This document shows positions 12,223 to 23,111 of a DNA stretch of 64,000 nucleotides, piece after piece. The position numbers were made by a program, and so were the translations under genes. Source of the DNA: Hymenochaete sp. R1 (lineage: Eukaryota > Basidiomycota > Agaricomycetes > Hymenochaetales > Hymenochaetaceae); NCBI GenBank assembly GCA_019400425.1, contig JAFREE010000049.1:62001-126000 (forward strand), in the 5' to 3' direction. Below the pieces are notes generated by a model. That model was not told where the DNA came from. It saw only the letters and a program-made list of their open reading frames with translations, and made no database searches. How positions within the stretch are numbered: position 1 is the stretch's first letter; each line of letters starts with the position of its first letter.

Positions 12223-12943
12223 ACAAATGGGGGAAAGAGTTAGAAAAGGAGAAGGGATATATGACTTACATGACAAGTACTACTTTGCAAGAAGAGATTG
12301 CACATGAGTCTCCTGGAGAATAGCAAAGTACGGTATATGCTCCCTAGTACAATTTCGATCAAAAGTAGGTTTTACCTGAACCCAAGGTGGCGAATCGTAT
12401 TTCTGTTAGCATTTAAACAAGCGACCGTCCCGGAGCGACATAAACGCGTGCAAAGCACATCTTTACGACCGCAGTCCTAGTGAGTCACTTTTTCGCCGCT
12501 ACATTCCATGAGTCGCTTCTGATTCGATACCGTAGGTGTAGAATATGCTCGGCTTCCCGTGTAGAACCCGATCCTCAACCCGCTAAGATTGAAGTGACTT
12601 GTTCATTGCCTTGCTATGATACGAGCTTTTCATCCTCGAGCCAATACATTTTCTGTCGTCTCATCATGCAAGAATGAATGAACATTTCGATTAGTATAGC
12701 CGAAATGCAGGTGGAAGATGAGACAGGCTTGAAGGTAAAGCTAGCGATGGAAAGTTATCAAGGAGGAGGATGGCCACCATGAAAGTGGAAACTCGCTAAG
12801 AAACTGGTCGAAAACGAGATGAAGAGAAAAGCACGTGACTGTGCAACTAAATTACCTAAACAAGAGTCCGAATCTCCCGGACAGACGGCTGCAACTTTCG
12901 TTTGCCCTCACTCCCACTTCCTTCCTCATTCGACAACTCGCAT

Positions 12944-12950
12944 TATAAAT
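12944..12950 (+). promoter_or_regulatory. TATA-like box, distal
   Basis: TATAAAT, 72 bp before the in-frame upstream ATG at 13022 and 258 bp before the expected ATG at 13208. The spacing suits a transcript beginning near 12975 that would contain the upstream ATG. Confidence 0.4.
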
Positions 12951-13108
12951 AACTTAATAAGGAATACGGCACATTAGATGCGGATTCAAATGCGACATTC
13001 AACTCAATCGCTGAGGAAACAATGGCGTCTTCGGCTTTCGCCAGATCTTGCGATTCGCTTACTCACGCCATTTGGAAGTTCTGTTTCCCCACGTCCTTTC
13101 GAAAAAAG

Positions 13109-13116
13109 TATTTAAG
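13109..13116 (+). promoter_or_regulatory. TATA-like box, proximal
   Basis: TATTTAAG, about 92 bp before the ATG at 13208. If used, transcription would begin downstream of the ATG at 13022 and yield only the short protein form. Confidence 0.35.
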
Positions 13117-13207
13117 CTCGCTGCTCGCTCAAGATCCTTGTCTCCGGCAATCATCTCCCTCTCCATCGTTGCATCACCTTGCATTATCTGGCTTTGCTAC
13201 GAAAACA

Positions 13208-14737
13208 ATGGCTCCAATCACAAATACCCGTGTAATCTTTAATGAGCGTCCGACCGGTACGTGACTATCTTGCATCTTTTAAAATACTGTCACTCACTCG
13301 TCGCTTGATCAGGGTTTCCCGAGCCCGGGAAGACTGTCGTACTAGACAAATCAGAAAGCCTTGACCTAGATACCACTCCTCTCAATGGTGGTATCCTCGT
13401 AAAACTGCTTGTCATCTCAGTCGATCCCTATTTGCGCGGCCTTATGAACGAGGACCATGCTTATGCGGCTGGGGTAAGTAGATTTGCGTACCAATTGAAA
13501 ACTCAAGCTCAAGTGAGTAAACGTATCGAAGATGGTATTCAAACTTGGGAAACCGTGAGCGATTCGATTTGTTGTCCCAGTCGAATTACCGAACCTTAAG
13601 ATTTTTCATGCTTCTTTCATGTGATTTTCCAGCATATTCGCACTTGGCGTGAGCAAAGTTATTCGTTCTGAGAGTCCCAAGTTCGCCGCAGGAGACCATG
13701 TTTATGGACAGCAAAGTGAGTATTCGCCTTCTTTATCAAGTTTCATATATGATATATTGGAGCGTCGGTATAAGCTTTCACGGAATACGCTGTTGTTTCT
13801 GCGGAGGGCGTAGAAAAACTACAGAAGATCGAGAACAAGGAAAACCTCCCATGGACTGCATATATTGGCGTAGCCGGCATGCCAGGTACGTCTCAGCTCA
13901 AAAGAAACTCACTTTTTGCCCAATGAACCTATTTCTACAAGGCCGAACAGCGTACTACGGCTATAAGGAGTTTATCAAGCCGTACATTAAGGAGGTGACG
14001 TCTCGATAATCATGCGGATGCTCCACTTTGACTTCTAATCAAATTTCAATCAGGGAGATACATTCTTCATCACGACGGGCGGCGGCCCAGTTGGCTCTTT
14101 CCTCATTCAACTCGCAAAAGCGGACGGCTTGAAGGTCATTTCATCAGCTGGCTCAGAAGAGAAGGTCAAGTTTATGCAAGACATTCGCTCCGATGTCGCA
14201 TTCAACTACAAAACGACGAGTACCAAGGAAATTCTGGATCAGCATGGTCCCATTCAGTTGTACGTATATCCCAACTTAAAAAAATGGCTTACTTATATCT
14301 CACTCAAATCACGGTATCTGTAGCTATTGGGACCATGTTGGCGGTGAGACTCTGGACCTTGCACTGGCAGCTGCCTCAAAGCGCGGTCGTTTTGTTGTAC
14401 GCTTTCTTTTTCCTTTTTCAATTCTCATTAAAACTGATGTTTTGACTTCCAAAAGGAATGTGGTCTCATTAGCGGGTACAATGGCAAAGTCACTCCCCTC
14501 ACCAATTACGCCCACATCCTTTGGAAAGAGCTCACCATCTCTGGTTTCCTTGTCGGCAACTATGAACAGAAATACGGTCAAGAGTTCCTGAAGGAAATAC
14601 CAGCTCGTGTTGCGAAAGGCGAATTCAAGTTCACCGAAGATAAGAGGAAGGGATTGGAAAGTGTCGGTCAGACGTTATATGACGTACAGGCCGGAAAGAA
14701 TACGGGCAAAGCGGTGATTGTGGTTGCGGATGATTGA
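13208..14737 (+). CDS. NADP-dependent MDR reductase (prostaglandin/leukotriene B4 reductase-like)
   Basis: Nine exons: 13208-13256, 13313-13473, 13532-13554 (23 nt), 13633-13715, 13775-13885, 13942-13994, 14054-14259, 14324-14396, 14456-14737, giving 346 aa. It begins MAPITNTRVIFNERPTGFP, as in zinc-independent medium-chain reductases. Conserved blocks are SVDPYLRG, the nucleotide-binding GGGPVGSFLIQLAK (~165-178), YWDHVGGETLDLAL, and a C-terminus with VGQTLYDVQAGKNTGKAV. No structural zinc cysteine cluster is present. Family members reduce the carbon-carbon double bond of alpha,beta-unsaturated carbonyls with NADPH, often as detoxification. An in-frame upstream ATG at 13022 could add 62 residues (see findings). 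Confidence 0.9.
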
Positions 14738-15097
14738 GCAGATGTCCTTTGTCAGGCTTGAATCTCTGTGGATGTACAATCTGTGCGATTATAGTTTCGA
14801 TTTGCGATCCTCATGTAAACGTATGTATATTACCATGAAGCCACTTGATATGCTGACGAGACGGCATCGAGACAAAACAATAGGATTATCGCCGCCGTGC
14901 TAATAATAAAAGGATCTGACGGGTATCGTCATATTCCGATTCAAGCAATCCAAAAAGAGAATAATAAAACCAGGAACACAGAAAGAAAGAAAGAAAAGTG
15001 CGCGTATAAAGAGTAAAGGGGAAGAAAGATACGAAATGAACAAAAAAATACAACAAAAATAGTTGTGGCATGAAAAAGATCAATAAATTACATTACA
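14738..15097. other. 3' region between convergent genes
   Basis: A/T-rich stretch between the stop of the MDR reductase and the stop of the secreted-protein gene. Short ORFs only; probably overlapping or adjacent 3' UTRs. Confidence 0.5.
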
Positions 15098-16269
15098 TCA
15101 CGACGCACTGGCAGAGACAGTGGCTAGAAGTGAAGGACTAGAAGGAGCCGAACTCGCAACAGATCCCGATGGCGAGCAAGCCGTGCCCTTCTTCCCGTTG
15201 AACTGCTCCGGTGGAATATCTGGAGGCTGATTTGCACTCGCACTTGCTTCTTGGGCAGCTGAAGCTAGTTGGTTCATTGAGTTCTGCGCTGCGTCGATGA
15301 GCTGGTTCACGGTCGCTTGGTTCTCCTTGTTTAGGCCTTTAAGTTTTTGAACATTGCCGTTACCATCCTCGACGAGAGACAAGATCTTCTGGATACTGGA
15401 CGGAGCGTTAGTAGAACATTCCAACTCCAGAATAAGAAATGATAATAATAAAGATAAAGAAGACGTACTCGCTTGTTTGGCTCGCAATATTCTGCACGCT
15501 AAAGTCTGCCCCGAATTGGTCGATAGAGGTTTCTATCTCGACTAGAACTGGCTGTATCTGGTCGGCGAGGTCTTGCACGGGTTTGAGACCGGTACCATTC
15601 AACTGACCGACACCTTGTGTAAGGTTTGTAAGGCCGGCCTGAGTGTCCAATAGGAACTTGTAGGTTTTGAGACTCGCTATTTTTCAAAATTCGTATTGGC
15701 GTGAGAAATCGGGCACATAACAACAACGATCTACGACAAACCTATAGTGCGAGCGCTATTAGAAAGCTAGAAGAGGAATCTCAGTAGAAAGATCAAGCTT
15801 AGAGTTCGAAGAATGCAGCTTACAGTCTGGACCAGAGCAGTCATAGTTGAGTTCGAAAGCTCTCCTTGAACCAGCTCATTCACCATTTTTACCAGTCCCG
15901 CCGTACCAGCAGATTGCAGATTCAGCATCTTTCGAGCTCCGGCCACAGCACGGTCTCCGATCGTTGTCGTACCTCCGGCCGTCTCTCCATCAGCTAGTTG
16001 TTGAAAGAAGGACAATACGTGACCGCCTAGAAAACAATTTAATGATGTAAACAAAAGGAAGTGAGCAATAAGATGAATACCGTACATGGTCTAGGGTCAT
16101 CTGTGAGGGCATTAGCTACTTGAGCGGCCAGTTCATTGACAGTAGAGCCCGTAGCAGAAAGAGTATCTTCGAACAGTCCTCGTCGTTGAAGTAGCATTCG
16201 TGGAATAGGCGAGGAAAAGACTGGAATTGTAATGAGGATTGATGCAGAGACACATAAGGACCATCTCAT
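15098..16269 (-). CDS. secreted helical protein, function unknown
   Basis: Exons (5' to 3' of the gene) 16086-16269, 15824-16026, 15742-15766 (25 nt), 15469-15676, 15098-15395 give 305 aa. The N-terminus MRWSLCVSASILITIPVFSS is a clear signal peptide. The mature part is alanine/leucine/glutamine-rich and predicted helical throughout, with sequons such as NST and NGT, and ends in a Ser/Ala-rich tail (SSAPSSPSLLATVSASAS). Only two or three cysteines are present, so it is not a classical cysteine-rich effector. No GPI-type hydrophobic C-terminus is seen. I considered hydrophobic-surface-binding (HsbA-like) proteins but see no firm match. Splicing is supported by frame continuity at all four junctions; the acceptor of the 25-nt exon was chosen because the alternative TAATAG acceptor breaks the frame. 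Confidence 0.7.
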
Positions 16270-17139
16270 GTTGAAAAGGGTTCGATGACAACGTGCGAAG
16301 TACTGAGTATAGTGACGTTATATTTGGTACCACTCCCAGAGTCTGTCGGTTCTTCGTTTGTATGCGTCCACGAAAGAAGAAAGGTCGCTGGTCCCAGAAA
16401 ACCCCAGATCGTGCACTTGAGAAAGAACGGAAGGCTGAAAGAAAGATAAAAATACTTCCTGAGCAGGGAAAAGAGAGGGCTCCCAGAGCCTCGAGCAGAG
16501 TTGAAATAATGATAGAACAAAGAATGTGAGTAGAACTTGAAGGAGGAGAAAGTGGGGTCGAAGGAAGGGGACACGCCGAGTTGGGGGGGGGGGGGGCAGC
16601 AAATGCCGGAAGATATTATGAAAGGATATACAATTCGTGGGCGGGCCGCATCTATGCGAACGACCAACTGGCGTTACTACGAAGAACGCGGATGTAAATG
16701 TGTTGGTGAAACAATGTTATTCAGTAGGGACTTCTGGTGATGACAGAGTTATGTCGAAGCAACCCAAGAAAGCGGAACGAGCCACGGAGAGACTAATGCG
16801 TGATTCAGTTGTACGCAGAAGTACCGAGCTCGATTAAGTGAGGATCGGCAGTTCTATAGATGAGCAAATGAAGCCCACGCCTCAGTCCTTGAAAGACGTA
16901 AACCGGAATGTGAGAAATTGACTCACAGAGTGTAAGGCTTGAATTTTTATTGTCAGTCTCATAATCTACAAGGTCAATTTTTGTGGGAGAAATCCCACTC
17001 GCGTATTGATTGCGATCATTCAAGGCTAATAATGACAATGTCAATAATTTGCGAAGTGACATAGTACGTGTGTTCGAGTGACCTGGTGTACATGATGAGC
17101 CAAGGAGACGGCAGTCGAGGCCCGACGAAATACGTGAAT
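16270..17139. other. intergenic region with a homopolymer G tract
   Basis: About 870 bp between two leftward genes. It contains a run of 14 G at 16583-16596 and short ORFs. The 133-codon minus ORF 16266-16667 is hydrophobic but overlaps the promoter of the secreted-protein gene and has no recognisable homology; I regard it as chance. Confidence 0.4.
16583..16596 (+). repeat. poly-G homopolymer (G14)
   Basis: Fourteen consecutive G residues on the + strand following GAGTT. A mononucleotide tract prone to length error; it could form a G-quadruplex-like structure. Confidence 0.8.
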
Positions 17140-19540
17140 TCAACTATTCGAGCCGAGTGCGAGACTCCCTAAGAAGCTTGTAAGATCACTTGTGCTAAAT
17201 TGAATATGTCTGAGTGTCGTTTGTTGTGAATCAGTCCATGTCAATGCATCGCCCGGAGATCTAGTTAGATCTACAAAGCCCATAAAATTCAAATCACTGA
17301 CTTCCAATGACCTGTGAAACTGCTTACCGTGTCGAACAAAAGAGTCATCTAACTCGCCTTCATATTCTTCACTGCTATCCCAAATCTCGTCTCTCATCGA
17401 AGGAACTAGTAGGTCCTCAACCTCCTCACATTCTTCGGGAGAACTCAACTGGGGAACCTCAAACCTAGACCTCTCTTCTTCTACGCGTCGCAACACTTCC
17501 TCCATCCGCGGTCGCCTTCGTGGCTCGACTTGCCAACACTCAGTTATAAGTTCCCACATAACGTCCGACAGTCCTTTGGATCGAGCAGCGTCAGGTCGGG
17601 TGGGTCGTGCACCCTGAATGACATTGATGAGGACGGTTCCGTCTGTACGGTGCTCAACGAAGGGGATCGAACCCGTGAAGGCCTGGACCCGTGATTTAGT
17701 AGAGATGGGCGCGATGTGTGTATTAGTATTGCAAAAAAAACTCAACGGAATTGACGATCTGGAAGATTTGTGCCTACCTCCAACATAACCATAGCTAATG
17801 CATAAATATCGCTTTCCGCCGAGAGCTTGGGATGTCCGAGAAGGAGCTCAGGTGCCATCCATCGGAGAGAGCCGTTTACGTCCGTCGAGGTGTTTGTTAC
17901 AGCCATGCCAGCCTCTGTATACGACTGTTCTTGATTTATGCGTGCAAGACCAAAGTCGGACAGTCTTCCGTGAAAAGCTGCATCTATGAGGACGTTACCC
18001 TAATCTAAGGTTAATGACGGGACTCCGAAGGAGGTCAAGGGGGAATCATACCCCTTTAACGTCCCCATGGACAATGCCGAGGTGATGGAGATAATAGAGG
18101 CCGGAAACAACGTCGGATACCTACAGATTAGTATTAGGCCTGCTGATATGTTTTCTGGTTGCGTGTCACTCACGAGGTTCATTCTATTCGCTCGCGGAAA
18201 CGCTTTCAGGAATGAGATAAGATTGCCGTGAGGCATCCACTCCAGAACCATGCAGAGCGGGAAAAGGTCCGGATCGGCGATTCCCAGGAAGGGAACAATG
18301 TTAGGGTGGGAGAGGCCCTTCCAAAACACAACTTCCTTGTATAAGTGCTGTAAAAAGTGAATCGGAAGCACTGCAAAACATGCCCATAAAAATGACTCAC
18401 CTCTTGAGCCTTTGATATTTTATCCTTGCCGTATACTCGAAGAACTTTCATCGCAACCCGTCGAAAGTGTAAGATTCCTTCGTAAACGTCTGCGAAGCCT
18501 CCTCCGCTAACAGGGGAAGGGGAAGAACGAGACAATTCTTTATCACTGAGGTAGAAGACGGATGGGAGCGTGCCCGCACGACCACAGAGTTTGCGCAATG
18601 CGCGTTCAAGTCGTCGACGTGAACGTCTATCTGCTGTAAAGCTTAAAACCTAGTAAATACGGTACATTGAGCTTGATACAGATATATGTCACGAGTAATT
18701 GCATACCTCATAGAGTAAATTTGCAGTGCCCTGCGCCAGTGAGCTTCGACAGTTCGCAAGGCTCTTATATCGACTATCCGGAAGCAAGAAAGCTGACGCG
18801 CACATCTCAGCAAGATCCTTCAGGTCCTCTGCAATAAGAGGATACTGGAGATACTTGTTCGTTGCGCTATGGCTCCTGCTCCCTGTGGGAGTCGAGGACT
18901 GGGATGGACCATGAGTGGTTGTGAGGGAAAATCAGAGAATGATGCGACTGACTCCGCCGAAAAGTGGTCTTGTCCTCGATACTTCATTCATCCGATTCCG
19001 TACATCATCCCACGTCATTATCATTTCTAAAAAGTTACGTCTCGCGATGTCTCGCAATAGCCGCTGCAACTTTTCCACCCAGCTAGCAATGATGGGACCA
19101 TGAGATGAGCACAGTGATTCCTTAGCGGGTTCCACTTGAAGATTCACGAACCTTTTCAACTCTTCAGTTTTGTCCTCATCGGTATGCCTGGTTTCCATTT
19201 GGAATCTCTCACAGATATCTATCAAGCGAGACGTAGATCTCTTAAATTGCTTGGCTTCAGCCTAATCGCCTATATAGGATTGTATTTGTGTACATGTACT
19301 CACCTTGAAGAATGTGATTTGCCGGCGAGTCTCCTTCATTGAAATTACGGCATGACGCACTGCTACATCCAAAGTAGCGCTTGCTAAGTTTCCGGGTGGT
19401 TCTGACACCGCTCGTCGTAGTTGAGAAGCTGGGATTTGTAGACTCGTCCTAGTCGATCGCACGTTATTCGGAAGCATTGATGAGGACGAGTTCAAGGCCG
19501 ACCCATCGAATAATCTTTCCGATAGCTGCTTTTCCAACAT
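17140..19540 (-). CDS. TKL-type serine/threonine protein kinase
   Basis: Eight exons, 5' to 3': 19304-19540, 18953-19261, 18707-18898, 18401-18649, 18174-18347, 18052-18120, 17778-17999, 17140-17682; 664 aa, all junctions in frame. Residues 1-245 are helical and charged with no named domain. The kinase domain begins near 275: glycine loop SGGGFADVYEG, lysine in RRVAMKVL, ELKVL-like HPNIVPFLGI, hinge MVLEWMPHGNL, catalytic loop VHGDVKGGNVL (~404, HGD in place of HRD), DFG in SDFGLAR (~425), activation segment ending LRW-MAPELL, and the C-lobe ECWQVEPRRRPRMEEVL. The key catalytic Lys and Asp are present, so it should be active. About 110 acidic, low-complexity residues follow. Basidiomycetes carry large lineage-specific families of such kinases; substrates are unknown. 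Confidence 0.85.
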
Positions 19541-20399
19541 GAGTATGCTGGATTATACGCTATTCGAGACGGTGTTGCTTTGCTTGTTTAGTCATTGGAC
19601 TCTCATGGCTGTTGTTGTCGACAACGGCCAGGCCAGGCATGATGCGCCCGAGAAGAGTAACGTTGTGGGTCCACACTCCCCATTTACGGCTATCTGTCCA
19701 AGCGACCCAAGACGCGAAAGTTGGATCTTACGACCATGATGTTGCCGCCGTATTTCCTGATTGTCCACATTTACTGTACTTTCATCCACATTCATCTCAT
19801 ACGTGGGTAAACTTACGCGGGGGAGAGGGAACGGCGACTCAACGGACCGACTTGCCCCGTATACCCGGCCGTTTCATTACCAACCTCAGTATGCATCGCA
19901 TCCTGAGCATCGAACTTGGAACGCGCCAACTTGCCAAGGGCTTGTAACTCATGTGCATGTCATCAAGACTGAATGATGGCACATATACATGCCTGCTGGT
20001 GAGTGTAGCCCGAAAATTCCGTGTATTGGTGCATACTGCCACCCAGTGTTGGCTACTAGTAAGCGTATTAATTACCTCCTTTCTATCTGTACGATGGGAG
20101 AAACCAGGCCACCAACTACGAACACCTTTGCTTCACCTTGTGTCTGAGACATGTATCTCAGGCTTGCGTTTGCATACGTCGTCTGCATATCTTTACACCG
20201 ACTTTCCTGCTACTAGGAAACATTTCTATGGAGACAGGAGTTAGCAAACATGATGCTGTCTGATTACTTTGTGCGTCTTATTTCCTAATTCATCCAAATG
20301 CGAACGCTCTTCTAACATAGAGGGACACCTACTGGTACGAGTATAAATCTAAGCTTCATTTTCCCTACCGAATACTCTCGTGAAAGGACTCAACCCCCC
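19541..20399. other. intergenic region
   Basis: Divergent spacer between the kinase gene and a small + strand gene. ORFs up to 111 codons occur (19612-19947 +) but are arginine/histidine-rich and have no recognisable features. A GTATAAAT at 20338-20345 lies 55-62 bp before the ATG at 20400. Confidence 0.4.
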
Positions 20400-20896
20400 A
20401 TGGACGAAGAGGACACTCTGGGTAACGAGCCTTCTCCTTTCGTATGGCTTTTCCATGAACCCGAGCTCAAGCGGCTCGAAATCGATCCAAGCACAAGACC
20501 CCAAATGAATCTTTTGGGAAAATACTTCCTTAGGCTTCGCGAAAGGTGCGTATTGGTTATACAATTGTCATTCATATTTATTTATATTTTGGTATTTCAC
20601 CAAAGTCTTCTTAGAAACTACAACATATACGAGGCTTCGGTGCAGCTAGGGATAGAGATGAAGATCGAAGGTCGCAAGAAGTATCGTTGTTTGCTTAGTA
20701 AGTGCCTTATTCAATCTCTCATCAGGAATGATTCGGGCTCATGGGATATGAAGACGGGCCAAAAATGAAGAATAGTGACTTGAAAATCGAAAAGACCATC
20801 TACGCTCCGACGTTCAAGAGATTAGAAGAGAATATCAAAGCAGCTCTCAGGGTTATCGCCGAAAATGGTTCAACTACACTCGTTAAGCTGAAATAA
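20400..20896 (+). CDS. small orphan protein (tentative)
   Basis: Exons 20400-20545, 20615-20697 and 20754-20896 join in frame to 123 aa, starting MDEEDTLGNEPSPF and ending TTLVKLK. Support: a TATA-like box about 55 bp upstream, GTGCGT and GTAAGT donors, and a last exon that stays open only in the frame dictated by splicing. The first intron has two in-frame acceptors nine bases apart (after CAAAG or TTAG), so three residues are optional. The sequence is basic and mixed helix/strand with no signal peptide or known motif. It could be a real lineage-specific gene or a relic; I do not recognise it. Confidence 0.4.
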
Positions 20897-21070
20897 TGGA
20901 ACAGAGCATGTCCATGCACCTTCCGAGTGTCTTGCTAGTAAATATTTGGACGCAGAATGCGGATGTGTGTTCTACCAGAGTGCTACGACGCAATGACCGG
21001 GATTTTGACTTGAGTGCTGCTATATTAAACGTAATTAATGAATTAAGCCAATGAAATATGAGTATAAGTC

Positions 21071-22861
21071 TTAAACAAAGGCCAATTCCCGTTCCCTTTG
21101 CTCTTCTTTCTCCCTCGGCCAACCCCTCCCTCTTCTATCTTTTTCCCACCCTGAACCCAAATCCCAGTCCCCAAACTTATACGTCTTACCCATCGTCCGT
21201 CCTCCAACACCTGACTTCCACCTCTCAGCCGACGTGGTTCTCCACCGCTTCCTATCATTCTTTTTGCTTACCCCAGGCTTCATCGCTGCAGCATGCACTT
21301 GGTAACTCGCTCTCGTCAGCTCGTCCACTTGATGCAACAACTCATACACCTCGCTCGACTCAACACCCTTTTCCTCCCACCTCGTCCGTTCCCCAACTTC
21401 CCTCCTCACATCCTCCACAAGCTGCCGCGTCTTACTATCCGGAGCCACGCCATTCGCACGCATCTCTACGAGCGCCTGTGCAATCCCGCGCAGATCGCGG
21501 AAGGCATCCCAGCGGGTGATGATGACTTCATTGTATACGATTGAGGTGCAGCCAAAGACGGCTGAGGTAACGGAGCGAGCGCGGGCATGTTGGAAGATGG
21601 CGAGGGCGAGGTAAGGGTCGGCGAATTTCTCGCGGAAGGAGTTCATGACCATGGCGATGAGCTTAGGATACGTGAGGGGATGGAATGGGAGAGGCGGCGA
21701 GTTGACATTTGGTGCGAGCGGAGATGCGAGATCGCTGGGATCTGCAGTAGTTTCGGGGGACGATTGTGATATTTGCGAGGAGGCGGTAGTAGAGTCTAAG
21801 GTGGACGTAAAGATGGGTTCAGAGGGATTAGTAGACGACGCTCCGTTCGAATGGTCAGCGTCGTCTTGCAACAAAGAATGACGCGCTTCGTCTTCATATC
21901 TCGCAGCTTGATCGAAAACTTCACGGACAGTCCAGTCCAATAATTCCTGGTCAGACTGGCATAGCTCCATCTGCGACCTCTTTGCCTCCAAGATGGAATC
22001 CTCCATCGCCGACACCCTAAATCCCTTGTTCAGTCGTTTCCATGATCCAAAAAGAAGGTTTTCCAGCGTCTTCGGCCTCCCGCCGGGTCGCTCTCCAATT
22101 CCAACACCTGTAAGCGGATCCGAGGCGTAGCGTATCCTGGTACTCATACTATCATCATTACTCTGGGGTAGGTCAGACCCAGGTCTCGTCCTAGACGGAT
22201 CGTTGTTTGCGGCATCAAAAACCATGTCGAACATGGAATCGAAGGCGGCAAGTTCCCGACTTGTCATTGTTTGACGACGCACGCTAGTCGTTGCTGCATG
22301 TTGGGCGATTGCAGGGGCGCGAGTACGAGCAGAGGCGATTGGAATAGAGTTTAGCGGGGGAAGATTCTCAGAATCCGAGAAAATTTCATCCCATGCATTG
22401 ACTTCAGAATTGAATATGGAGTCAGGATCGCTGATAAATGTGTTAGAGCTTCTAAACTTGGGCAGTTTTCTCCTTTCGAAAAATACATACGAGGATATCG
22501 GTCTACTTCGGCCCTTTGTTTCGGAAGATGCCTCGGACGAGTACTTCCTAGACTGTCCCAGTCGCCGCGAAGACGAAAAGAATTCTGGGTCAAGAGGCCT
22601 TCGCCGTATCGTCCCGGAACGCCATTTGACAGTCGGAACGTTGTTTAAAACTGAGTTCCAAGGATCCTTTCCCTTCTTCTCATTCCACGGGGCTTCATTT
22701 TCTTGTATCGCCTTTGATGACGAAGCACTCGGCAAGGAAGAAGCTGCAGCTAAAATGGAGGAGATCATTAAAAGAGCTATGGCGTGACAAAACATAGACT
22801 CACGAATGGCTACGGACCGTACACAACTAGGTGTCCTACATGCTCGACATCTACTGAGCAT
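21071..22861 (-). CDS. Mtf2-like mitochondrial protein
   Basis: Exons 22804-22861, 22491-22749 and 21071-22430. Both introns (54 and 60 nt) are multiples of three without stops, so the unspliced frame (596 codons) is also open; consensus ends (GTGAGT...TTTTAG and GTATGT...ATCAG) argue that they are real introns, giving 558 aa. The N-terminus MLSRCRACRTPSCVRSVAI is a good mitochondrial presequence. The C-terminal third contains the block LTYPKLIAMVMNSFREKF, LALAIFQHAR, VFGCTSIVYNEVI, RWDAFRDLRGIAQAL and MRANGVAPDSKTR, which I recognise as the Mtf2-like C-terminal domain of fungi. In yeast, Mtf2/Nam1 couples mitochondrial transcription with RNA processing and translation. The gene is divergent from the NRK gene, with starts 250 bp apart. 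Confidence 0.7.
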   Translation of the reverse strand: MLSRCRACRTPSCVRSVAIRESMFCHAIALLMISSILAAASSLPSASSSKAIQENEAPWNEKKGKDPWNSVLNNVPTVKWRSGTIRRRPLDPEFFSSSRRLGQSRKYSSEASSETKGRSRPISSYVFFERRKLPKFRSSNTFISDPDSIFNSEVNAWDEIFSDSENLPPLNSIPIASARTRAPAIAQHAATTSVRRQTMTSRELAAFDSMFDMVFDAANNDPSRTRPGSDLPQSNDDSMSTRIRYASDPLTGVGIGERPGGRPKTLENLLFGSWKRLNKGFRVSAMEDSILEAKRSQMELCQSDQELLDWTVREVFDQAARYEDEARHSLLQDDADHSNGASSTNPSEPIFTSTLDSTTASSQISQSSPETTADPSDLASPLAPNVNSPPLPFHPLTYPKLIAMVMNSFREKFADPYLALAIFQHARARSVTSAVFGCTSIVYNEVIITRWDAFRDLRGIAQALVEMRANGVAPDSKTRQLVEDVRREVGERTRWEEKGVESSEVYELLHQVDELTRASYQVHAAAMKPGVSKKNDRKRWRTTSAERWKSGVGGRTMGKTYKFGDWDLGSGWEKDRRGRGWPREKEEQRERELAFV

Positions 22862-23111
22862 TATTTTAGAAACGAGTGTGCCGCTAGCGACTTGACGAGA
22901 TACCTCGATGTCGTGCGAGAAGGAAAGGTGAGTAGCTCGATTTGCTTGAGAACGGCGACTAACGAGGCTCGCTCAAATAGTCACCTGGACGATTCCCACG
23001 ACCGACCCTTTTTGGATATTTTCGGATATGGCACTACTAGTACACGCAGTTACAGCTTCTTCCTTTTAACGTTTCCTTTCGTACTTTCCTTCATATTTAT
23101 CTGCAGATAGT

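Larger units (their letters stand above)
12223..13207. other. divergent promoter region with two TATA-like boxes
   Basis: Lies between the F-box gene (leftwards) and the MDR reductase gene (rightwards). Short ORFs only. Two TATA-like elements face the reductase gene: TATAAAT at 12944-12950 and TATTTAAG at 13109-13116. An ATG at 13022 is in frame with the reductase ATG at 13208 and opens a stop-free 62-codon leader between the two boxes. Confidence 0.5.

Noticed and set aside
15098..16269. Assignment of the secreted protein to the HsbA/galactomannoprotein family
   Set aside because: Helical and secreted, but too long and without a recognisable HsbA repeat pattern; left as unknown.
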